DNA of 64,000 nt from an uncultured Solirubrobacterales bacterium (GCA_937128795.1 CAKZMQ010000001.1:186001-250000); one strand, 5' to 3'. Positions 15,465-25,177 are shown, numbered from the stretch's first letter. Translations and numbers: made by a program. The notes: generated by a model from the letters alone, not told the origin.

Positions 15465-16070
15465 ATGGCGAAGCTATTCAAACGCGGTGGACCTCCAGTT
15501 CCGGTCGACTGGCTGATCGTTGGCCTGGGCAATCCGGGTAAGCGCTACGCGCATACGCGCCACAACATCGGCGAGATGGCCGCCTTGCGGTTGATCGACC
15601 AGTTCGATCTGGGCAAGCCGAAGACACGCTACCGAGGGCGATTCGCGGAGGGCAGAATCGGGCCGGGCGGACCGCGCGTGGCCGTTCTGATTCCCGAGAC
15701 CTACATGAATGAGAGCGGCAAAGCCGTCGGCCCCGCGCGCGGCGAGCTGCGCGTCGCTCCCGACCATGTTCTGGTAATCCACGACGAGATCGATTTCGCG
15801 TTCGACCGAATCGAGGACAAACTCGGCGGTGGCCACGGCGGCCACAACGGCCTGCGATCGATTCAGAAGGAGCTCGGAACCAACGATTTTCGTCGTGTGC
15901 GCGTCGGCGTTGGTCGACCTGACTCCACCGACCCCGAGGTCGTTTCGAACTGGGTCCTGGGACCGTTTGACGAGCCGCAGTCCGAAGTAGAACGCCTGAT
16001 CGACGATGCGGTTGGCACGGCACTCGCGGTGGTCGAGGCGGGTGCCGACGCATCGGCTGAGAACGGCTAG
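15465..16070 (+). CDS. pth: peptidyl-tRNA hydrolase
   Basis: 201 residues from ATG 15465. Diagnostic motifs: IVGLGNPGKRYAHTRHNIGEM (catalytic His of the TRHN motif), ETYMNESGKAV, VIHDEIDFAF (catalytic Asp region) and GGGHGGHNGLRSI. It recycles peptidyl-tRNA released from stalled ribosomes. The start follows rplY by 91 nt. Its TAG shares a CTAG with the convergent downstream gene. Confidence 0.97.
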   Translation: MAKLFKRGGPPVPVDWLIVGLGNPGKRYAHTRHNIGEMAALRLIDQFDLGKPKTRYRGRFAEGRIGPGGPRVAVLIPETYMNESGKAVGPARGELRVAPDHVLVIHDEIDFAFDRIEDKLGGGHGGHNGLRSIQKELGTNDFRRVRVGVGRPDSTDPEVVSNWVLGPFDEPQSEVERLIDDAVGTALAVVEAGADASAENG

Positions 16071-16402
16071 AACAAAGTCTCGTTCTGAAACGGCGTTTGG
16101 CGACGCGAAGCGGTTGACCGATCGGTGTCTGGCCGCGTAGCCCGAATCTTGATTCCGCCGTACGGCTGCTTCTCGGTCGGATGCAGCTTGCGGTGCACGT
16201 TCGCAGTTGACGCCTTGTCCGGTGGCGCGAGCATCACGCGCTGTTTGGTGGCCTCTGCACGGACCGCGGCTTCGGTGCGGCCGAGTTTGCGCGCTATGCG
16301 CGCTGCCGGTATCTGATGCTCCGCGAGAACCTTCAGCCGAAGGAGATCCGCGCCGGTCCAAGGCTTGCCTGAGCGTCGATTTTTTGTCGTCGTTTTGCTC
16401 AT
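16067..16402 (-). CDS. small HTH (SANT/Myb-like) DNA-binding protein, probably SOS-controlled
   Basis: 111 residues. The N-terminal half GKPWTGADLLRLKVLAEHQIPAARIARKLGRTEAAVRAEATKQRVML is a Myb/SANT-like helix-turn-helix (W near start, I-A-x-x-L-G-R-T-x-x-A-V-R-A), known from small phage-related and alphaproteobacterial proteins. The C-terminal half is basic and probably disordered. A LexA-like box (16404-16417) lies immediately upstream of the ATG. Convergent with pth, overlapping by 4 nt. Specific role unknown. Confidence 0.65.
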   Translation of the reverse strand: MSKTTTKNRRSGKPWTGADLLRLKVLAEHQIPAARIARKLGRTEAAVRAEATKQRVMLAPPDKASTANVHRKLHPTEKQPYGGIKIRATRPDTDRSTASRRQTPFQNETLF

Positions 16403-16403
16403 A

Positions 16404-16417
16404 CGAACAAATGTACG
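16404..16417. promoter_or_regulatory. LexA/SOS-like box A
   Basis: CGAACAAATGTACG matches the actinobacterial/Bacillus SOS consensus CGAAC-N4-GTTCG with one mismatch in the right half. It abuts the start codon of the small HTH gene. Confidence 0.5.
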
Positions 16418-16431
16418 CCTGGCCCCAGACA

Positions 16432-16443
16432 GAACATATGTTC
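16432..16443. promoter_or_regulatory. LexA/SOS-like box B
   Basis: GAACATATGTTC is a perfect 12-bp palindrome fitting GAAC-N4-GTTC, followed by G so that the right half is complete (GTTCG). Its centre is 27 bp from box A. It could serve the small HTH gene, mfd, or both. Confidence 0.6.
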
Positions 16444-16564
16444 GTGTCTGGTCTTTCGACGGCCGTCTGCGAATTCCTGCCCGGTCGTCTGGTTATGTAA
16501 ACACCATCGGTCGCAGATCGTTTCGCCTGTAGAGAAGATCTCACCGCATAAAGTTTCGCGCGCA

Positions 16565-19500
16565 TTGAGCGCCTTGAACCACCCAGTACGCCAGACGCAG
16601 GACGATGATCTGTTCGCCCCGCTGGCCGAACGGCACGCGCGCGCATTCATTTCGCAGGCCTTCACCCCTTTTGCGCTCGCGGTTGCGATCGAGCGCGGCG
16701 CCGTCGGGCGCAGCGCGATCGTCGTGGCGGCCGACGACACGACCGCTCGCGACCTTGCCGCCGACCTCGCGCTGTACCTGCCCGAACGGTCCGTCAAGTA
16801 CTACCCGGCGCGCGGAGTCCTCTACGAGTCTCATCTGGCCCCGCCACCGCATCTTGTCGGTCTGCGTATCGCGGCACTGGATTCGCTGACAGGCGAAGAT
16901 TCGACTGCCGTGGTCGTCGCCAGCGCCGGCGCGTTGGCCGAGCGAATTCCCGACCCCGTGCTGCGGCCGCACGGCTTTTCGGTCGCGCGCGGTGACCTCG
17001 TTGAACTCGATGAGTTGGCTCGAGACCTGGTGGCTGCGGGATATGAACGCGTTGATCGCGTAGAGGACCGCGGCCAGTTCGCCAGCCGTGGAGACATTCT
17101 CGACGTTTTTCCGGCAACCGGCGACCACGCCGTGCGAATCGAACTTTTCGACATCGAGATCGAATCGATCCGTCGCTTCAGCACCTTCACGCAGCGATCA
17201 CTGGAGGAGGTAGAAAGCGTCGAAATCGAACCTGCCACCGAGCTCGCAGCAGAGCACAGCGCGCTCGCCGCCGAGGCCCTCGCCGAAGTCGACGACGAGG
17301 CCGCGCCGAAGGACATCACCGATCTCCTGCCGATCGATCGATTTCACGCGTTCCTCGAGCTCGCGCCGACCAACCGCTGGTTGGCCGTCGCTGCACTGGA
17401 GGAAGTAGAAACGAATCTCGGAGAGCTCGGCGAAGAAATCGAGGCCACCTATCGCGATCCGGCCGGTCACGGTCTCTACGTACCTCCCGGGGAGCTGCTT
17501 GACCGTTTGAACGTGGACGCGGATCTGGTGGTGAGCAATCTCTCCGTGCCACCCGGGGCTGCCGAACTGCGAGCCGAGCGGCCGGCGAGCATGGCCCGCA
17601 GTTTCGAGGGTGCCGAAGTCGAGATCGAGAAGCTCCTTCGCAGCGGTTACCGCACCGTCATCGTCTGGAACCGACAGTCCGAACTGGAACGCGCCCAGTA
17701 CAACCTCGCCCGCGTCAGGCCGCAAACAGTCGAGGAAAGCGACGCGATCGGCGAATGGTCCGGCGTCTACTTCGTGCAGGAGAATCTTCGCGAGGGATTC
17801 GTCTCACCGGCACTGAAGCTCGCGGTGATCCCAGATCGACTGCTACTCCGCACCGCCGGCCGAAAAGACGCTGCCGCTGCGGGTGGCAAGCGTGGTCGAA
17901 TTGCCAGCTTCGCCGACCTTGCCGTCGGCGATCACGTCGTCCACGAGGACCATGGCGTCGCACAGTTCAGCGGCTTCGACACGAAGACCGTCGGCGGCGT
18001 TACGCGGGACTACTTGACACTCGAGTACCGCGGCGGCGACAAGGTCTTCCTGCCGGCCGAGCAGTTGCACAAGATCAGCCGATACTTCGGCGCAGCGGGT
18101 GTCGACGGCGTAACGCTGAGCAAGCTCGGCGGAAAAGCTTGGGAGACGCTGAAGGCCCGCGCCAAGAAGGCCGCGCACGCGATGGCCGGCGAGCTGATCA
18201 ACCTTTACGCCGAACGCAAACGCGCAATCGGCTTCGCATTCTCGCCCGACAGCGAGATGCAGTTGCAGTTCGAGGCTGCCTTCCCGTACACCGAGACGCG
18301 CGATCAACTCGACGCGATCGAGCGCGTGAAAGCGGGCATGGAGGCAACACAGCCGATGGACATGTTGGTCTGTGGCGACGTCGGCTTTGGTAAGACCGAA
18401 GTCGCTTTGCGCGCCGCGTTCAAAGCAGTTCAGGACAGCAAGCAAGTGATGGTCCTGGCGCCGACGACGATCCTCACCCAGCAGCACTTCGGCACTTTCT
18501 CCGAAAGGATGCGTGATTTTCCGGTCACCGTCGACTTCGCGAGTCGCTTCCGCAGCAAGGCGATGCAGAAGGAGACGCTCGCCAGATTCGAGCAGGGCGA
18601 GGTGGACATCCTGATCGGAACACACCGGCTGCTGAGCGCCGACGTACGGCCGAAGGATCTTGGGCTGATCATCGTCGACGAAGAACAGCGCTTCGGCGTG
18701 AAGCAGAAGGAACTGCTGCGACAGCTGCGCGTGAAGACGGATGTAGTGAGCCTTTCCGCCACACCGATCCCGCGCACCTTGCAGATGTCAATGGCCGGCC
18801 TGCGCGAGATCTCTGTGATTACGACGCCTCCGGAGGGGCGTCGCCCGGTACGCACGCACGTCGGCGAATGGGATGAGGAAGTCATCAAGCAGGCGCTCGT
18901 ACGCGAAAAGGAACGCGACGGCCAATCGCTCTACATGCACGACCTCGTCGGAACGATCGACGAGACGGCGAATCGCGTTCGGGCGTTGGTCCCGGGGCTT
19001 CGCGTCTCGGTGGTGCACGGCCAGCTCGACGAGCACACCCTCGAAGAGCGGATGCTTGAGTTCATCCGCGGTGAGCAGGACTGCCTTGTCTGCACGACGA
19101 TCGTTGAGTCCGGCCTCGACATCCCTGCGGCGAACACCTTGATCGTCGAGCGATCGGACAAGCTCGGGCTCTCGCAGGCGTACCAGATTCGCGGTCGCGT
19201 GGGTCGTGGCCGCGAGCGCGCATTTGCGTATTTTCTCTATCCCGGTGCCGCTGGGCTGACGCAGGTGGCGGCCAGTCGGCTGGCGACGCTGGCCGACTAC
19301 ACCGAACTCGGCAGCGGCTTCAAGGTTGCGATGCGCGACCTCGAGATCCGCGGCGCGGGCAACCTGCTCGGCGAGGAACAATCCGGACACATCGCGGCAG
19401 TCGGATTCGACCTGTACGTCTCGATGATCGACGCCGCTGTGGCCGAGCACGAAGGTCGCGGCAGCGCGGAGCCGCACGAACCTGTACGCCTGGACGTTTC

Positions 19501-19930
19501 GGTCGACGCGTATGTGCCGAGCGACTACGTGACCTACGAACAGGCGAAGATCGAACTGCACCGTCGCATCGCCGGCGCGCAGGAGCTCGCCGACATCGGC
19601 AGCCTGCGTGGTGAATTGAAGGATCGATTCGGTCCGGTGCCCGACCCGCTCGAACGGTTGCTCCAACTACAGGAGGCGCGACTCAAATTCGGAAGAGCCG
19701 GTGCTCGCACCGTTGGGCTTACTGGCGGCCGTCTGGTCGTTGCCCCGCTCGACCTTTCCGCCACCCAATTCGGCGCTTTGCGCGAAGATCTGCCCTCAGC
19801 CATCTACGATCGTGGGCAGCGCACGCTGGCTTTGCGTGCCGATGGGGAGCCGGAGGAGCAGTTCGCTGCGCTGGCGGGTATGGCGGACGCGCTCGTCGGA
19901 GCGGTCGCAATCGCGCCCGATCCGGACTAG
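16565..19930 (+). CDS. mfd: transcription-repair coupling factor Mfd
   Basis: 1,121 residues. UvrB-homology region at the N-terminus; CarD-like RNA polymerase interaction domain (LAVGDHVVHEDHGVAQFSGF.., GGDKVFLPAEQL); SF2 translocase with Walker A GDVGFGKTEVALRA, Walker B DEEQRFG, LSATPIPRTLQMSM, IVESGLDIPAANT and QIRGRVGRG; then the C-terminal D7/UvrA-inhibition domain (PVRLDVSVDAYVPSDYV). It removes stalled RNA polymerase and recruits UvrA. TTG 16565 is taken as start: TAAAGT lies 10 nt upstream and the frame closes at 16499. Two LexA-like boxes lie upstream. Confidence 0.97.
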   Translation: MSALNHPVRQTQDDDLFAPLAERHARAFISQAFTPFALAVAIERGAVGRSAIVVAADDTTARDLAADLALYLPERSVKYYPARGVLYESHLAPPPHLVGLRIAALDSLTGEDSTAVVVASAGALAERIPDPVLRPHGFSVARGDLVELDELARDLVAAGYERVDRVEDRGQFASRGDILDVFPATGDHAVRIELFDIEIESIRRFSTFTQRSLEEVESVEIEPATELAAEHSALAAEALAEVDDEAAPKDITDLLPIDRFHAFLELAPTNRWLAVAALEEVETNLGELGEEIEATYRDPAGHGLYVPPGELLDRLNVDADLVVSNLSVPPGAAELRAERPASMARSFEGAEVEIEKLLRSGYRTVIVWNRQSELERAQYNLARVRPQTVEESDAIGEWSGVYFVQENLREGFVSPALKLAVIPDRLLLRTAGRKDAAAAGGKRGRIASFADLAVGDHVVHEDHGVAQFSGFDTKTVGGVTRDYLTLEYRGGDKVFLPAEQLHKISRYFGAAGVDGVTLSKLGGKAWETLKARAKKAAHAMAGELINLYAERKRAIGFAFSPDSEMQLQFEAAFPYTETRDQLDAIERVKAGMEATQPMDMLVCGDVGFGKTEVALRAAFKAVQDSKQVMVLAPTTILTQQHFGTFSERMRDFPVTVDFASRFRSKAMQKETLARFEQGEVDILIGTHRLLSADVRPKDLGLIIVDEEQRFGVKQKELLRQLRVKTDVVSLSATPIPRTLQMSMAGLREISVITTPPEGRRPVRTHVGEWDEEVIKQALVREKERDGQSLYMHDLVGTIDETANRVRALVPGLRVSVVHGQLDEHTLEERMLEFIRGEQDCLVCTTIVESGLDIPAANTLIVERSDKLGLSQAYQIRGRVGRGRERAFAYFLYPGAAGLTQVAASRLATLADYTELGSGFKVAMRDLEIRGAGNLLGEEQSGHIAAVGFDLYVSMIDAAVAEHEGRGSAEPHEPVRLDVSVDAYVPSDYVTYEQAKIELHRRIAGAQELADIGSLRGELKDRFGPVPDPLERLLQLQEARLKFGRAGARTVGLTGGRLVVAPLDLSATQFGALREDLPSAIYDRGQRTLALRADGEPEEQFAALAGMADALVGAVAIAPDPD

Positions 19931-20045
19931 ATACAGGTTTTGAGCGGCGGTTAAGCGTCGCTGAAGGAACGTCCAATCCGACATTTCAGGTGTTTTCACT
20001 TGATATGTTCCGACCCGCTTCTGACCACGAAAAAGAGCACAGGCT

Positions 20046-21182
20046 GTGAAAAACATAACTTCGAACAAATACTTCATCCCGGGCTTCGCGCTCGTCGTTT
20101 TTGGAATCGTTGCGCTGATCCTCATCGTCTTCCGCGGAGGTGTCCCGGACAACGCTGTCGCGTCCGTGGACGGCGAAGCGATCCCGATCGAGAAGTTCAA
20201 CAAGACATTGGTGGCGTACTCAACGCAAACCGCAGGTGAGGACGGCGACGTTGTAGTTCCTGACCCGCCGACCTTCACCAAGTGCATCGCCAACAAGAAG
20301 AAATCTTCCAAGAAGCTCAGCAACAGCGCTCTGAAGAAGCAGTGTGAGCAGGATTGGGACACGGCCAAGACGCAGATAATGACCTCGCTCGTGCAGCAGG
20401 AGTGGTACGAACTTGAAGCGCAGGATCGCGGGATCAACATCAGCGACAATGACGTCCAAGCGCGCTTCGAACCGCTCAAGCAGCAGTCCTTCCCGAAGGA
20501 TGAGGACTACAAGAAGTTCCTCAAGGACACCGGTCAGACTCAAGCAGACATCCTTCAGCTTGTTCGGGCCAGCATGATCCAGGAGAAGGTGCAGGAGCAG
20601 GTCAACAGCGCTCCGACCCCGTCGACCGGCGAGGTGGAGGACGCGTACAACAAGGACAAGAAGAAGTACGCAACGCCCGCATCGCGCGACATCAATTTGG
20701 TCTTCAACTCGAGCAAGGCCAAGGCGGACGCAGCCAAGCAGGCTCTGGCCAACGGCGACAGTTGGAAGAGCGTGGCTGACGAGTACTCGCAGGACACCGC
20801 GTCAAAGGAGAATGGCGGCGCGTTCCCCGGCGTGACCGAGGGTCAGTTCCCGGACCCGCTTGACGGCGAAGTGTTCAAGGCCAAGAAGGGCCAAGTTGTC
20901 GGTCCGATCAAGACTCAGTACGGCTACTACGTGTTCGAGGTCACGAAGGTGACCGAGGGCAAACAGCAGACGCTGAAGGAGGCGGAGGCCCAGATCAAGC
21001 AGACATTGCAATCTGAGCGTCAGCAGAAATCGGCCGCCGAGTTCCAGGAGAACTTCCGCTCCAAGTGGCGTAAGAAGACCAAGTGCGCCGAGCTCTACAA
21101 GGTGCCTGCGGTCTGTGGCAACACGCCTGAACCGGAAGCAGGCGAGACCGCAGAGACCGGCGCCGAATCCGGCGGGCAATAA
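20046..21182 (+). CDS. SurA/PrsA-type parvulin peptidyl-prolyl isomerase, membrane-anchored
   Basis: 378 residues from GTG 20046. One N-terminal transmembrane helix (FALVVFGIVALILIVF) with no lipobox. A SurA_N-like chaperone segment follows (VASVDGEAIPIEKFNKTL .. QARFEPLKQQSFPKDEDYKKFLKDTGQTQADIL), then a PpiC rotamase domain (ASRDINLVFNSSKAKADAAKQAL.., FPGVTEGQFPDPLDGEVFKAKKGQVVGPIKTQYGYYVFEV). An acidic C-terminal tail ends the protein. Likely an extracytoplasmic foldase for secreted proteins. Followed by an intrinsic terminator. Confidence 0.9.
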   Translation: MKNITSNKYFIPGFALVVFGIVALILIVFRGGVPDNAVASVDGEAIPIEKFNKTLVAYSTQTAGEDGDVVVPDPPTFTKCIANKKKSSKKLSNSALKKQCEQDWDTAKTQIMTSLVQQEWYELEAQDRGINISDNDVQARFEPLKQQSFPKDEDYKKFLKDTGQTQADILQLVRASMIQEKVQEQVNSAPTPSTGEVEDAYNKDKKKYATPASRDINLVFNSSKAKADAAKQALANGDSWKSVADEYSQDTASKENGGAFPGVTEGQFPDPLDGEVFKAKKGQVVGPIKTQYGYYVFEVTKVTEGKQQTLKEAEAQIKQTLQSERQQKSAAEFQENFRSKWRKKTKCAELYKVPAVCGNTPEPEAGETAETGAESGGQ

Positions 21183-21208
21183 TTCTCGCCTAACGCAACA
21201 TCCGAATT

Positions 21209-21243
21209 GCGAAACGCCCGGTGCGATGCGCCGGGCGTTTCGC
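21209..21243 (+). terminator. intrinsic terminator after the foldase gene
   Basis: GCGAAACGCCCGG (21209-21221) pairs perfectly with CCGGGCGTTTCGC (21231-21243), a 13-bp stem with a 9-nt loop, followed by TTTAA. The T tract is short. Confidence 0.75.
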
Positions 21244-21287
21244 TTTAACCAGTTTCGCGTACGGGTCGAACCCGGGCGACGCTCTAA

Positions 21288-22622
<1,335 letters not shown>

Positions 22623-22634
22623 CTGGAGTGACTT

Positions 22635-22695
22635 GGACCCGTCAAAATCGTCTCCTCGGCGGGGGGCCGCCTGCGGGGACGAGTTCGACGGGTCC
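22635..22695 (+). terminator. 61-nt nested hairpin between eno and ftsB/divIC
   Basis: GGACCCGTC (22635-22643) pairs with GACGGGTCC (22687-22695). Inside, TCGTCTCC pairs with GGGGACGA (one G-U) and GGCGG with CCGCC around GGGG. No U tract follows. Probably an eno transcript terminator or an RNA element separating eno from the next gene. Confidence 0.5.
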
Positions 22696-22755
22696 GTACT
22701 TGCAGATGTAGAGGATCGGGCAGGGGTCCATCGCGGCTGATCGAAATCAATCGCT

Positions 22756-23118
22756 ATGGCTTCGAGCCGCTCAGGGAAGAGGAAGAAGAATGCTGCGCGT
22801 ATTGCGAAGGCTCGTGTCGCGCATAAGTCGTCGGGGCGTCCGATTGCGCGAGGTATTCGCTGGGACCGGTTGCCGGGTAGCTGGCTGGTCGTGATTCTTT
22901 TGGTGATGGGGGTGCTGTATGTGCCGCCGTTGCATGGGTATTACAAACAGCGCACGGAAACGACCGCTGCGAAGGCGAATCTCCAGGCACTCGGCAAAGA
23001 GAACCGTGCTCTGAAGGCGCGGGCCAAGGCGTTGAAGCGTGACTCGACGATTGAGCTCGAGGCCCGAAAGTTGGGCATGGTCAAGCCGGACGAGCGTCCG
23101 TTCGTTGTGACTCGATAG
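22756..23118 (+). CDS. FtsB/DivIC-family septum formation initiator
   Basis: 120 residues: basic cytoplasmic N-terminus, one transmembrane helix (WLVVILLVMGVLYVPPL), then an extracytoplasmic coiled coil (KQRTETTAAKANLQALGKENRALKARAKALKRD) and the conserved ending STIELEARKLGMVKPDERPFVV (E-x-x-AR-x-x-hG-hhx-x-E). It bridges early and late divisome proteins with FtsL/FtsQ. Position after eno is typical for Gram-positive high-GC genomes. Confidence 0.9.
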   Translation: MASSRSGKRKKNAARIAKARVAHKSSGRPIARGIRWDRLPGSWLVVILLVMGVLYVPPLHGYYKQRTETTAAKANLQALGKENRALKARAKALKRDSTIELEARKLGMVKPDERPFVVTR

Positions 23119-23129
23119 TTCCGGAGCGC

Positions 23130-23158
23130 CCGGCCCGCGACTTTGCGTCGCGAGCCGG
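23130..23158. terminator. bidirectional hairpin between convergent genes
   Basis: CCGGC-cc-GCGAC-tttgc-GTCGC-ga-GCCGG, a 10-bp stem with a symmetric 2-nt internal loop, in the 61-nt gap between the convergent ftsB/divIC and Arg/Gly-rich protein genes. No U tract on either side. Confidence 0.45.
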
Positions 23159-23179
23159 AATCACGTCCGGTGAACCTGG

Positions 23180-23791
23180 TTACGCGGCCTGCTGAGTTGC
23201 GTCTGCTGCTTCGTCGGCAGATGACGAGGATTCGTCGGTTGCCGATTCGTCTGCAGCTGCAGCGTCTTCTTCGCTGGCGCGGTTGATGACGATCTGGTCG
23301 GCCGAAATGGTCACTGAGATCGGACGGTGTCCGGCCCAGTGTTCGGCGTAAACGGAGTCGTCGACGATCGCGGGGTCAAGCCATAGCCCGTATCCCTCTT
23401 CGCCGTGGTCGAAGGTTGCCTCGAATGCGGGACGACGACGGCCTCGGCCGCCACGTCGACCGCGGCGGCGGCGGCGGCCAGGGGCATCGCCCGTGGAATC
23501 GTCACCGGCCAGCGCGGCCTCTGCTTCACGTTTGGCGAGCGCGGCCTCTAATTCGGCCGCGATCAACGCGTCGTCTTCTGCTCGCAAGTCAAGTTCTTCT
23601 TCGGCCCCCGGCGTGTCGGTCGGGGCGATGGCCGCCGTCTGGTCGTCTGCATCGAGCGACTGCTCGCGCTTGAACGCGGCGATTTCATCCGCCGTGGTGT
23701 CAAGCTGATGCGCGATCCATGCGTCTGTGCGGCCCTGCCGCACCCAGACGCGGATCTGGTTCAGATGTGGTCTGAGCGGTCTTGTTGACAT
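23180..23791 (-). CDS. hypothetical protein with HTH-like N-terminus and Arg/Gly-rich linker
   Basis: 203 residues from ATG 23791 (MSTRPLRPHLNQIRVW); the track start adds 13 residues. Three parts. Residues ~5-40 look like a small HTH (IRVWVRQGRTDAWIAHQLDTTADEIAAFKRE). An acidic Glu/Asp/Ala helix region is followed by the Arg/Gly tract GRRRRRGRRGGRGRRR, which resembles nucleic-acid-binding RGG regions. A compact C-terminal domain (GYGLWLDPAIVDDSVYAEHWAGHRPISVTISADQIVI) precedes an acidic Ser/Ala tail. Possibly an RNA-binding or nucleoid protein; no named family recognised. Confidence 0.55.
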   Translation of the reverse strand: MSTRPLRPHLNQIRVWVRQGRTDAWIAHQLDTTADEIAAFKREQSLDADDQTAAIAPTDTPGAEEELDLRAEDDALIAAELEAALAKREAEAALAGDDSTGDAPGRRRRRGRRGGRGRRRPAFEATFDHGEEGYGLWLDPAIVDDSVYAEHWAGHRPISVTISADQIVINRASEEDAAAADESATDESSSSADEAADATQQAA

Positions 23792-24054
23792 GGTCGCTGA
23801 CACTATCACCGCGAATGTCCGCTCCAGCATTGGTTTTTGGGGTAATCACTGTGGGGTATAGACAAACTGGCCACTCATCCAGTATGGTTATGGCAATTGT
23901 GGAATTCGGATATTCCACGCGGTAGCGATTTTTAGGTAGAATCGCCGTTCAGCCCCGAGCGGTTGCCGTCTCATCCAGTTGGTCGGACGGCGAAGTGCAA
24001 TGCGAACTCGGCAGGCACGATTCAGGGAATACCTAATGTGGCCATCGCCCATTT

Positions 24055-24072
24055 AAGTGCTTGGAGGCGCTT
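24055..24072 (+). promoter_or_regulatory. predicted CsrA autoregulatory hairpin over the csrA Shine-Dalgarno
   Basis: AAGTGC (24055-24060), loop TTGGAG, GCGCTT (24067-24072): a 6-bp stem presenting GGA in a hexaloop, the canonical CsrA target. The GGAGG Shine-Dalgarno (24063-24067) lies in the loop and first stem base, directly before ATG 24075. Confidence 0.65.
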
Positions 24073-24074
24073 TT

Positions 24075-24320
24075 ATGCTCGTGCTAACCAGGAAATCGAA
24101 TCAGAGCATCATGATCGCGGACGACGTCGAGATCTCGGTGCTCTCCATAGTTGGGGACAAGGTGCGCATCGGAATCGAGGCGCCCAAGAACATCCCGATC
24201 TTCCGCAAAGAGGTCTACCTGCAGATCCAGCGCGAGCGTGCTGAAGAACAGGCAGGTTCCGCAGACGCAACGCCAGAAGCGGTGGATGCCGCCTTGGGCA
24301 AGATCGCCGAGAACGGCTAG
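24075..24320 (+). CDS. csrA: carbon storage regulator CsrA
   Basis: 81 residues from ATG 24075, 7 nt after GGAGG; the track start at 24057 adds a spurious leader. [46 protein letters not shown] is a full CsrA core with the RNA-contacting Leu4 and Arg44 retained. The C-terminal extension is acidic. CsrA binds GGA hairpins and blocks translation. Among actinobacteria CsrA is largely limited to flagellated lineages, usually beside fliW; no flagellar gene is visible here. The 283-nt gap upstream (23792-24074) has no other gene. Confidence 0.95.
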   Translation: MLVLTRKSNQSIMIADDVEISVLSIVGDKVRIGIEAPKNIPIFRKEVYLQIQRERAEEQAGSADATPEAVDAALGKIAENG

Positions 24321-24345
24321 CCGGTAGAAAACTTCCCTGTGGTCG

Positions 24346-24597
24346 TCAGGCCATGATCCAGGCGAGGATCTGGAACATCGCGTAGGCAACGACCACGACC
24401 GTTGCGACCAGCGTGACCATCAAGGTCACGAAACGACGAAACTGACTCTGTACGTGGCGTTCGCGGTGGCGTACTTTCGTGCGCTGGATCGCTTCTTTGC
24501 GAACCTCGTGCCTGCGCTTGCGGTCCGTGTGCGTGTGCTCGTGAAATGCACGCTCGAACTCGGCAACTGATTGCCTCATCTTCATAGCGTTCCCCAT
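24346..24597 (-). CDS. small C-terminally anchored membrane protein
   Basis: 83 residues: a very basic, His/Arg-rich cytoplasmic N-terminus (HTHTDRKRRHEVRKEAIQRTKVRHRERHVQ) and one C-terminal transmembrane helix (FVTLMVTLVATVVVVAYAMFQILAWIM). Its ATG starts one nucleotide after the stop of the nuclease gene (TAGGATG), so it is probably translationally coupled. An internal ATG (24585) is an alternative start. Function unknown. Confidence 0.6.
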   Translation of the reverse strand: MGNAMKMRQSVAEFERAFHEHTHTDRKRRHEVRKEAIQRTKVRHRERHVQSQFRRFVTLMVTLVATVVVVAYAMFQILAWIMA

Positions 24598-24598
24598 C

Positions 24599-25171
24599 CT
24601 AGCGGTCGCAGGCCTGCCAAAGTCCCTTGTTTGTGCGCTTTGCTACACGCTCCAGCTCCGCGAACTCTTCCGCCTTGGCGGTGTTCGGCGGGATTTCTAG
24701 CGTTTCTGCGTAGCCATTCTTGATCAACTCGGCATTGACGAGTTTCTTTCCGACGTAAACATATGCCAGCGCTCGACCGAAGCGATCGAAGCGCTCCTTG
24801 TCGGAGATCAGCTCGATGTACTCGCCATCGACAAGCTCGCGGTTGGCCGCTGCGGCTTCCTTTCCGTAGCACTCAACCGGCGTGTTCGGCTTGACCGACT
24901 CGGGCGTGTCGACCCCGATGTACCGGACGCGCCGGGGCTTGCCGACCGCCTCGCCGCCGGCTTCCGAGACCGAACGCACGATGATCGTGTCGCCGTCCAC
25001 AACGCGGAGCACTCGCGCGTTGCGCGAGACGCCCTCTGCCGGACGCACGGTTTGGGACGACGACGGCGCACTCGGCGGCTCGGTTTCGTTGTCTGGATCG
25101 ACGAATGAGTAGGCGACGAACACGAGCACAGCGAACGCAACCACCCATCCGGTTGCGTCGACTGTGCCCAT
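24599..25171 (-). CDS. staphylococcal-nuclease-like (thermonuclease) protein, membrane-anchored or secreted
   Basis: 190 residues. N-terminal hydrophobic helix (GWVVAFAVLVFVAYSFV), then an SNase OB-fold: RVVDGDTIIVRS, RRVRYIGVDTPESV (catalytic Arg and Glu), the CYGKEAAAANRELV helix, and RFGRALAYVYVGKKLVNAELIKNGYAET with the second catalytic Arg. The conserved DTPE and R-x-RAL motifs suggest an active Ca-dependent extracellular nuclease. It starts 6 nt after the aldolase stop, in one transcription unit with the small membrane protein downstream. Confidence 0.88.
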   Translation of the reverse strand: MGTVDATGWVVAFAVLVFVAYSFVDPDNETEPPSAPSSSQTVRPAEGVSRNARVLRVVDGDTIIVRSVSEAGGEAVGKPRRVRYIGVDTPESVKPNTPVECYGKEAAAANRELVDGEYIELISDKERFDRFGRALAYVYVGKKLVNAELIKNGYAETLEIPPNTAKAEEFAELERVAKRTNKGLWQACDR

Positions 25172-25177
25172 TTTCGA

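Noticed and set aside
19931-20045. Possible terminator after mfd (AGCGGCGGTTAAGCGTCGCT)
   Set aside because: The stem is short and mismatched with no T run; not convincing.
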